Of a stretch of DNA of 20,495 nt, positions 15,712 through 20,495 are shown piece by piece. How positions within the stretch are numbered: position 1 is the first letter of the stretch; each line of letters starts with the position of its first letter. The translations under genes were made by a program, and so were the position numbers. The notes beneath the pieces are model-generated. The model did not search any database and was not told the origin of the DNA. It saw only the letters and a program-made list of their open reading frames with translations. The stretch comes from Muribaculaceae bacterium (lineage in GTDB: Bacteria > Bacteroidota > Bacteroidia > Bacteroidales > Muribaculaceae): NCBI GenBank assembly GCA_029056365.1, contig JAIDBM010000281.1:1-20495 (forward strand). Direction: 5' to 3'.

Positions 15712-16965
15712 TCATTCATAGCGCATGCTGGTGGCAGGGTCGATACGCGAGGCCGCGATGGCCGGAATTGTGAGTATGAGCCATGCGGCGCCAAGGACGC
15801 CGGCATTTATCAGAATCAGGCCTGTTGGGTCGAGTTCCACCGGAACCTTGTCGAGATAGTACATGCCGGGGTCGAGAGGTATTATTCCGAATAACTCCTG
15901 TAGCCAGAGGACGCCTAAACCGATAATGTTTCCGATGAGCATGCCACGTATGGCCATGCGCATGGCCATACGGCGGAATATGTTACGTATCAGCCGTCGT
16001 GAAGCGCCAAGGCTTCTGAGTATGCCTATGGCCGACACCCGCTCGAGCACAATGAGGAACAGACTTGATACAAGCGTGAAGCCTGCGACACAGAGCATCA
16101 GGATGAATATCACAACAACATTGGTGTCGAGCAACGACAGCCAGTTGAAGTACATGGAGCCTTTGTGCAGCACAGTGTCGACCGGATATATGCGGTTGCT
16201 GAGTCCGTTGTAGTAGTTGTCGAGCAGGTTGTCATATAGTCGTTCGGCAACATCCGGCACGCTGTCGATTGCTATGCCGCCGATGTCGATTCCGGTGCCG
16301 CTGAGAGAGTCGAGTCCTGCTACACGCCGCAGGGCGCCGATGTCGCCGAATGCCACGGTTCCATCGTAATCGTCTATGCCCGACCGGTATATTCCGGAAA
16401 TTGTGAACCGACGCGATTTTATATGGTCGTTGATGAAAAACGTAGCATCGATTTTCTGTCCTGCATGTACTTGCAGCTGCTGCGCTGTAGTTGCGGAGAT
16501 GACTATATGGCTGGCGCATGAATCCTGACTATAGTCGGGCCATTTGCCTTCTGTTATAAGCGAACGTTCGAATCCGAAATCGTGATTGTCGTCGCGTGCT
16601 GTAAGGATAAGTGCGCAGAAATCGTCGGTGGTTTTAAGCATTACGGGCTGCCGCAATACTACGGAGGCCGATGCTCCGGGAGCCGCACGGCCTATGGCGT
16701 CGAGTATGTCGGGCGACATGCTTATGGCATCGGCTGTGGCTCCCGAGGCGTCAAGGTAATGGGGGCCGATTGTTATTTCCGATTCAAAGCCGGTGAGTTT
16801 GTCGCGTATCTGGTGCTTGAAGCCAAGCACTATGCACAAGGTAAGCTCCATTATCATGAGGGCTATGGCTACGCCTGCCACAGCAATCACTACTCCCACA
16901 GAGGCGTTTCTGGAACTGCCTCCGGACAGTTTCAAATGGTTGGATATCCATGATGAAACATTCAT
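15712..16965 (-). CDS. LolC/LolE-like ABC transporter permease (FtsX/MacB superfamily)
   Basis: A 417-residue inner-membrane permease. One N-terminal helix (about 21-47, ending in the LolC-like GFKHQIRDKLTGFESEI), a large periplasmic MacB-type domain, and three C-terminal helices (about 280-310, 335-360 and 385-405) in an FtsX domain. The cytoplasmic loop before the last helices reads AIGILRSLGASRRLI, the usual ATPase-coupling helix. The family releases lipoproteins from the inner membrane (LolCDE) or works in related envelope tasks. No ATPase gene adjoins it, so the partner must be encoded elsewhere. The start is ATG 16965; the longer frame begins at TTG 17034 and would run through the promoter. 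Lol function is likely, not proven. Confidence 0.88.
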   Translation of the reverse strand: MNVSSWISNHLKLSGGSSRNASVGVVIAVAGVAIALMIMELTLCIVLGFKHQIRDKLTGFESEITIGPHYLDASGATADAISMSPDILDAIGRAAPGASASVVLRQPVMLKTTDDFCALILTARDDNHDFGFERSLITEGKWPDYSQDSCASHIVISATTAQQLQVHAGQKIDATFFINDHIKSRRFTISGIYRSGIDDYDGTVAFGDIGALRRVAGLDSLSGTGIDIGGIAIDSVPDVAERLYDNLLDNYYNGLSNRIYPVDTVLHKGSMYFNWLSLLDTNVVVIFILMLCVAGFTLVSSLFLIVLERVSAIGILRSLGASRRLIRNIFRRMAMRMAIRGMLIGNIIGLGVLWLQELFGIIPLDPGMYYLDKVPVELDPTGLILINAGVLGAAWLILTIPAIAASRIDPATSMRYE

Positions 16966-16973
16966 AACAAGTG

Positions 16974-17005
16974 CAAAATTACACAAAAAACACCGAATGA
17001 CGAAA
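16974..17005 (-). promoter_or_regulatory. Promoter of the LolC-like permease gene
   Basis: TTTC (17005-17002, 3 of 4 to TTTG), 20 bp, then TAATTTTG (16981-16974). The expected transcription start (about 16969) is only some four bases before the ATG at 16965, implying an almost leaderless mRNA. Confidence 0.6.
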
Positions 17006-17020
17006 TTGGCCGCCTTATTA

Positions 17021-17052
17021 TTTGCATCGTTCAAAAAAAAATGCTAAATTTG
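17021..17052 (+). promoter_or_regulatory. rpmH promoter
   Basis: TTTG (17021-17024), exactly 20 bp including an A9 run, then TAAATTTG (17045-17052), full consensus on the plus strand. Expected start near 17057, leaving a leader of about 39 bases. It diverges from the permease promoter. Confidence 0.9.
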
Positions 17053-17095
17053 CACTCCGAAAACAAGGAAAATAAATAAACAAACTATAAAGGCA

Positions 17096-17251
17096 ATGAA
17101 AAGAACATTCCAACCCTCTAATCGCAAGCGAGTTAACAAACACGGTTTCCGTGAAAGAATGTCAACCCCCGATGGCCGCAAGGTTCTTGCCCGCCGCCGT
17201 GCAAAGGGCCGTGCCCGTCTGACAGTTTCCTGCTCTATAGGCGGAAAATAA
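17096..17251 (+). CDS. rpmH: 50S ribosomal protein bL34
   Basis: A 51-codon gene for the small basic large-subunit protein bL34. The product starts MKRTFQPSNRKRVNKHGF and continues RERMSTPDGRKVLARRRAKG, the invariant family pattern, then ends in a short extension, RARLTVSCSIGGK. An AAAGG stretch lies just before the ATG. A consensus promoter is placed 44 bases upstream. The usual neighbours of rpmH in many bacteria (rnpA, dnaA) are absent; the gene stands alone, divergent from the permease and convergent with the nitrilase gene. Identification is secure. Confidence 0.98.
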   Translation: MKRTFQPSNRKRVNKHGFRERMSTPDGRKVLARRRAKGRARLTVSCSIGGK

Positions 17252-17262
17252 TTTTTCAGCTT

Positions 17263-17323
17263 GCTGCAAGAACAGCGAAGGCGGATGCATCACCGATGCA
17301 TCCGCCTTCGCTGTTCTTGCAGC
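17263..17323. repeat. 29-bp perfect inverted repeat with 3-base loop between rpmH and the nitrilase gene
   Basis: Arms 17263-17291 and 17295-17323 are exact reverse complements around loop ACC (17292-17294). The stem runs from GCTGCAAG at the base to GGATGCATC at the tip, and the tip octamer GATGCATC is itself a palindrome present in both arms. It lies 11 bases after the rpmH stop and 37 bases after the nitrilase stop, the position of a shared bidirectional terminator, yet neither side has a T run immediately after it. Confidence 0.9.
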
Positions 17324-17360
17324 GGATTCCGCTGATATACTGCATTTATGCTTCTGCAAA

Positions 17361-18152
17361 TCAGTCGGCGTCCTTATAAAACGGGAAGCGCGAACGGAAT
17401 TTTTCAAGCTGGTCTTTCTGCAGGGTCGCGTATACAACACCATTATCGCCTGCTGTGCTTACGCGTTTTCCTGTGGCATCGTAAACTGCGCTCATATCGG
17501 GCGTATATGTGCCATAGTCGTCGGAACCGCCTCTGTCGGCTCCGGCCACTGCAGCCTGGTTTTCAATTGCACGTGCTATAAGCAGATGCTCCCATGCATA
17601 GCGCCGTGCATCGGGCCAGTTTGCCGGAATCAGCAACAGGTCGTATCGGAGATTGCGGTTCCGGCACCATGTGGGGAAGCGCAGGTCGTAACATATCACC
17701 ATGCTTATATTCCAGCCACGGAAGCGTACTACCGGGGGTGTTGTCTGTCCGGCGGAGTATACCTCGCTTTCTTTGCTTAAACCGAACAGATGATGTTTTC
17801 GGTATATGGCGAATTCGCCTGATGGCTCGATGAACAATGCATGGTTGGCGGGCCGGCCGTCGGAGTCGAGCTTCAGATAGCTGGAGCAGATGGCCATGTT
17901 CGATTCCGAAGCTATTCCGGCAAGGTATTCAAAAGTCTTGTCGTTTTCATTTCCGCAGGGTTCGGCCAGCAGCATCGCCTCATCGTAACCGGCTATGAAT
18001 CCGGTAGAGAAAAGCTCGGGAAGTACGATCAGGTCGGTGTCTTTGTCGATTTTTTTGATAAGCTCCGCAGCCGCCTGCAGGTTGGCGTCTTTCGAGGCCT
18101 GTGAGATATCGAGCGGCAATAGTGCCAGTTTCAGACGGTTGTTTATGGTCAT
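17361..18152 (-). CDS. Nitrilase-superfamily amidohydrolase, YafV/Nit2 omega-amidase type
   Basis: A 263-residue carbon-nitrogen hydrolase. The catalytic triad is visible: E46 (LPELFSTGF), K119 (YRKHHLF) and C154 (ICYDLRFP). The sequence around the nucleophile and the later AWEHLLIARAIENQ resemble YafV/Nit2 omega-amidases, which hydrolyse alpha-ketoglutaramate or alpha-ketosuccinamate, a metabolite-repair role. I use ATG 18152, whose ATGA overlaps the acyltransferase stop by 4 bases; the open frame extends further upstream but only as a shadow of that gene. It is the last gene of the thrC operon. The superfamily is certain; the omega-amidase assignment is likely from motif context. Confidence 0.92.
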   Translation of the reverse strand: MTINNRLKLALLPLDISQASKDANLQAAAELIKKIDKDTDLIVLPELFSTGFIAGYDEAMLLAEPCGNENDKTFEYLAGIASESNMAICSSYLKLDSDGRPANHALFIEPSGEFAIYRKHHLFGLSKESEVYSAGQTTPPVVRFRGWNISMVICYDLRFPTWCRNRNLRYDLLLIPANWPDARRYAWEHLLIARAIENQAAVAGADRGGSDDYGTYTPDMSAVYDATGKRVSTAGDNGVVYATLQKDQLEKFRSRFPFYKDAD

Positions 18153-18688
18153 AAGGCGAATTTGTCGGGATATTTTCCGGTAAAAGGTCTGTAGTACTGT
18201 TTGATTGCCCGCATGTCGGCTTCTATATCGCCGGATGGCGTGAATGTTTTGTCGAGATATATCGACCGGGTGCGGAAATCGATGGCTCCAAGCACGATTG
18301 GGATGCCTGCGCCATGGGCTATACGCAGAAATCCGGTGCGCCAGTGTTCGTTGCGGCTTCGGGTGCCTTCGGGGGTTATCGCCAGTGTAAGACGACTGCA
18401 GCTGTTGAACCGGTCGATAAGAGTCTGCACCAGGTCGCCACCGCTTCCGCGCGGGGGAACCGGAATGCCGCCTATCGCGCGGAAGAAATATCCAAGGGGC
18501 CAGAAGAACCAGGACTTTTTCATAAGGAATCCGGCTTTGCGCCCTGTGGCGGCATATGCAAGTTTGCCTATGATAAAGTCCCAGTTGCTGGTGTGTGGCG
18601 CCACGCATATTATGCAACGGGGATAGTCGGGGGCATCTACGTGTAGAGTCCACCCGGTCCATCGCAGTATTCTGGCGGCTATGTTCAC
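18149..18688 (-). CDS. Lysophospholipid acyltransferase-family protein (PlsC-like)
   Basis: A 179-residue 1-acylglycerol-3-phosphate acyltransferase-like protein. The HX4D catalytic motif is HTSNWD (H32, D37), and PEGTRS (106-111) is the substrate-binding motif. A hydrophobic region near 60-75 (FFWPLGYFFRAIGG) probably lies on the membrane. It is shorter than typical PlsC (about 240 residues), matching a compact subgroup. The start is GTG 18688, 2 bases after the preceding stop; the next ATG would remove the HX4D motif. It overlaps the nitrilase start by 4 bases. The acyl acceptor is not known; phospholipid synthesis is the default expectation. Confidence 0.88.
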   Translation of the reverse strand: MNIAARILRWTGWTLHVDAPDYPRCIICVAPHTSNWDFIIGKLAYAATGRKAGFLMKKSWFFWPLGYFFRAIGGIPVPPRGSGGDLVQTLIDRFNSCSRLTLAITPEGTRSRNEHWRTGFLRIAHGAGIPIVLGAIDFRTRSIYLDKTFTPSGDIEADMRAIKQYYRPFTGKYPDKFAL

Positions 18689-18690
18689 TG

Positions 18691-19044
18691 TTATTGTGCT
18701 TTGTTGGCTTCCTTGGCTTCGGTCGGGAGAGCCTTGTTCATTTCTTTTACGATATTTTCCATGCTTGCGCGGAAGTTCTCGCGAAGTTTTCCGAAGGCGG
18801 CTTTGAAATAGGCACGTCTGGCCTTGCGGTATTCGGCTTCGTTTCCGAAGTCGCGTCTGGTTTTATCGAAGTAGAACTTGCATTTGCTTATTGTGTCGGT
18901 CTGGAGTGCGGCTACATCGCATATTATGCGGTGAGCGTCTTCGCGGGCGAAGCCGTTGATGTAGTAGGAAGCCACAAGGGTCTCTGCGGCGAGGTCGCCG
19001 CATGCGTAACGCACTTGTTTTTTGAATTTTCTGATGCTTGACAT
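18691..19044 (-). CDS. Small hypothetical protein, helical and basic
   Basis: A 117-residue protein I do not recognise. It opens MSSIRKFKKQVRYACGDLAAE and looks largely alpha-helical, with a charged middle (FDKTRRDFGNEAEYRKARRA) and an Ala/Lys/Glu-rich C-terminus that may be disordered. No signal peptide or membrane helix is visible. It lies 12 bases after thrC and 2 bases before the acyltransferase gene, so it is co-transcribed with both. The tight placement supports a real gene; the function is unknown. Confidence 0.75.
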   Translation of the reverse strand: MSSIRKFKKQVRYACGDLAAETLVASYYINGFAREDAHRIICDVAALQTDTISKCKFYFDKTRRDFGNEAEYRKARRAYFKAAFGKLRENFRASMENIVKEMNKALPTEAKEANKAQ

Positions 19045-19056
19045 AATTTGGAAATT

Positions 19057-20370
19057 TTATAGTGTATTTGATGTCAGGAATTTTCTGAATGCGGGGTAGG
19101 TTGGCGGCAGTTTTATGGAATGGCGCCGGAGGCTCGATGAATAGGCCAATCTCTCAGGAACTTTTATCGGACTGCATATGGCCTGCTCTACAATCTGTTG
19201 TGATTTTGCCGGATGGGCAGTGGCAATTATCAGCCGGTGTGCCGCATCCGGAGCGGTGCGTTCAAGAGCCGCGTATGCAACGGCGGAGTGGGGGTCGAGC
19301 AGGTATCCGTGTCGGCTGTGTACCGATGCTATTGTCGACATTATTTCTTCATCGCAGATGCTTACGGCCTTGATTTCGCCGCGCATGGCGTTCATGTCGC
19401 CGTGATAAAGGTCGGCAAGTCGCGGGAGGTTTGAGGGTATGCCCATATCCATGGCTCTGGCTATGGTTTCTATGGTGTTGCGGGGGAGCATGTCTGGCCC
19501 GTACTGCATGTAGTCGCAGAAGTGGCTGTTGGCGTTGCATCCGGCGACGACAGGCCCCATCGGCAGGCCCATTCTGCGGGCCATCACTGCGGCCGTGAGG
19601 GTGGTCATGTTGCCCACAGGCACTCCTATGGCGCACTGTGCCGGGTCGATTCCCGCCGATATAAGGCGGCTCACTCCATAGAAATATATTGCCACCATCG
19701 GAATCAGACGCGCTATGTTTACAGAATTGGCTGTAACAAGGTGCATGCTGTCGCGCAGGGAAAGGTCGGTCATTGCATGGCGTACGATTTCCTTGCAGTT
19801 TTCTATGCTGCCCTGCACTTCAATGGCTTTCACGTTCGGCGAGGTGCATCGCAGGTTGTCGCCTATATGTCTGCGTTCGTTTTTAGGGAACAGTATGTAT
19901 ACATTCACATCAGGCAATCCGGCTATGGCATCTGCAATGGCGCCTCCTGAGTTGCCGTTGGTAGCCATCAGTACATTAAGTTTCAGGTCTGTGCCGTGTT
20001 TGCGGCTGAGTTGCATCGACAGCTGGGCTATATAGCGGGAACTGATATCCTTGACTGCCATGGTCGGACCATGAAACAGTTCCAATGCCGATGTCAGGCT
20101 GTTTATCTGTACAAGTGGAATGTCGAAACTGAATGCTGCATCGGCAACATCCTTTACTATATGCCCGTCGACTTCTGACGCCAGCAAAGAGCCGGTTACG
20201 GCATATGCGATTTCTCTGAGGCTCATGCCCGGCGAATTTTTTATAAACGCATCGGGAAGCTGAGGAAGTGTTTCGGGCATATATAAGCCTTTGTCGGGAG
20301 CGATACTTCTTAATATGGCTTCCGTCAGGCCTACGGCCGGTGAATTATGGTTAGTGCTGATATATGACAT
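19057..20370 (-). CDS. thrC: Threonine synthase
   Basis: A 437-residue PLP enzyme making threonine from O-phosphohomoserine. The N-terminus (MSYISTNHNSPAVGLTEAIL, then PDKGLYMPE) is the standard opening, and the PLP lysine is K107 in FHGPTMAVKDISSRY. The phosphate-binding ATNGNSGGA and the later VPVGNMTTLTAAVMAR also fit. Length is close to that of E. coli ThrC (428). I take ATG 20370; an upstream GTG (20391) falls within the -7 box. It is the first gene of a four-gene run with an unknown protein, an acyltransferase and a nitrilase. No threonine-rich leader or riboswitch is seen. Confidence 0.97.
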   Translation of the reverse strand: MSYISTNHNSPAVGLTEAILRSIAPDKGLYMPETLPQLPDAFIKNSPGMSLREIAYAVTGSLLASEVDGHIVKDVADAAFSFDIPLVQINSLTSALELFHGPTMAVKDISSRYIAQLSMQLSRKHGTDLKLNVLMATNGNSGGAIADAIAGLPDVNVYILFPKNERRHIGDNLRCTSPNVKAIEVQGSIENCKEIVRHAMTDLSLRDSMHLVTANSVNIARLIPMVAIYFYGVSRLISAGIDPAQCAIGVPVGNMTTLTAAVMARRMGLPMGPVVAGCNANSHFCDYMQYGPDMLPRNTIETIARAMDMGIPSNLPRLADLYHGDMNAMRGEIKAVSICDEEIMSTIASVHSRHGYLLDPHSAVAYAALERTAPDAAHRLIIATAHPAKSQQIVEQAICSPIKVPERLAYSSSLRRHSIKLPPTYPAFRKFLTSNTL

Positions 20371-20390
20371 ATCGTGTTGTTTTGCACTCA

Positions 20391-20422
20391 CAAATGTAGC
20401 GTATATTTTTATAACTGCGAAA
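20391..20422 (-). promoter_or_regulatory. thrC operon promoter
   Basis: TTTC (20422-20419, 3 of 4 to TTTG), 20 bp, then TACATTTG (20398-20391, full -7 match). Transcription would start near 20386, about 16 bases before ATG 20370. Confidence 0.7.
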
Positions 20423-20430
20423 TTTTTTTA

Positions 20431-20473
20431 ATAAAAAAAACATAAAAGCAGCCGGACGGTATGTCCGGCTGCT
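20431..20473 (-). terminator. Terminator of a minus-strand gene beyond the right edge
   Basis: Perfect 11-bp stem AGCAGCCGGAC (20447-20457) / GTCCGGCTGCT (20463-20473) with a 5-base loop. On the minus strand it is followed by TTTTATG and then a T8 run. It must serve a gene to the right of 20495, since thrC starts downstream of it. Confidence 0.88.
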
Positions 20474-20495
20474 ATTATGTCGAATATTGGGGAAC

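Noticed and set aside
18153..18662. A 170-codon N-terminal extension of the nitrilase
   Set aside because: It is a frame shadow of the acyltransferase gene, Arg/Pro/His-rich and unlike any family; ATG 18152 with an ATGA overlap is the natural start.
20371..20495. Threonine attenuator or riboswitch ahead of thrC
   Set aside because: The leader is only about 16 bases and the hairpin at 20447-20473 lies upstream of the promoter, so it cannot act on thrC mRNA.
1..20495. Mobile elements, CRISPR arrays, tRNA genes
   Set aside because: I saw no transposase or integrase motifs, no regularly spaced repeats and no tRNA-like sequence in any intergenic region.

Overview
The window looks like a chromosomal segment of a Bacteroidales bacterium with moderate GC content, plausibly Muribaculaceae (the family is inference; no marker in the window settles it). 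Several promoters match the Bacteroidetes sigma pattern TTTG, 20 bp, TAnnTTTG. Shine-Dalgarno sites are weak or absent. The proteins include a DUF5606 protein and Bacteroidetes-type versions of FtsE, FtsH and a CusA/CzcA-family pump. I see no tRNA, rRNA, CRISPR array, insertion sequence or phage gene; apart from one regulatory palindrome and one very large inverted repeat, the DNA reads as ordinary core and near-core genome.

Layout. (1) 1-3398, minus strand: a heavy-metal efflux operon with a histidine-rich lipoprotein adaptor and a CusA/CzcA-family RND pump that runs off the left edge. (2) 3539-7209, plus strand: a tight three-gene operon encoding an FtsE-like ABC ATPase, a membrane polyferredoxin resembling NapH fused to NapG, and a probably exported aldo/keto reductase with C-terminal iron-sulfur motifs. 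A palindrome covers its promoter, and a bidirectional terminator at 7222-7259 closes it. (3) 7308-9465, minus: an OmpR-type response regulator and its histidine kinase, overlapping by 23 bp. (4) 9750-10184, minus: a DUF5606 gene. (5) 10288-12967, minus: nrdD-nrdG, anaerobic ribonucleotide reductase and its radical-SAM activase. (6) 13146-16965, minus: a LolC/FtsX-type permease, then rsfS and ftsH with their own promoter. (7) 17096-17251, plus: rpmH (ribosomal protein bL34), a 51-codon gene. (8) 17361-20370, minus: thrC, a small unknown gene, a lysophospholipid-type acyltransferase and a YafV/Nit2-type nitrilase, tightly packed and in two cases overlapping or nearly so. A terminator belonging to a further minus-strand gene lies at the right edge. 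No gene-free stretch exceeds 300 bases; the longest is 9466-9749 (284 bases).

Function. Anaerobic nucleotide reduction (NrdDG) and a multi-cluster electron-transfer operon fit an anaerobe. Housekeeping genes (ftsH, rsfS, rpmH, thrC) sit among envelope functions (FtsE-like ATPase, LolC-like permease, acyltransferase, metal efflux). The most unusual unit is the 3.7-kb plus-strand operon, which couples a membrane electron-transfer protein to an exported oxidoreductase and carries its own operator-like palindrome. I see no clearly novel defence or mobile system.
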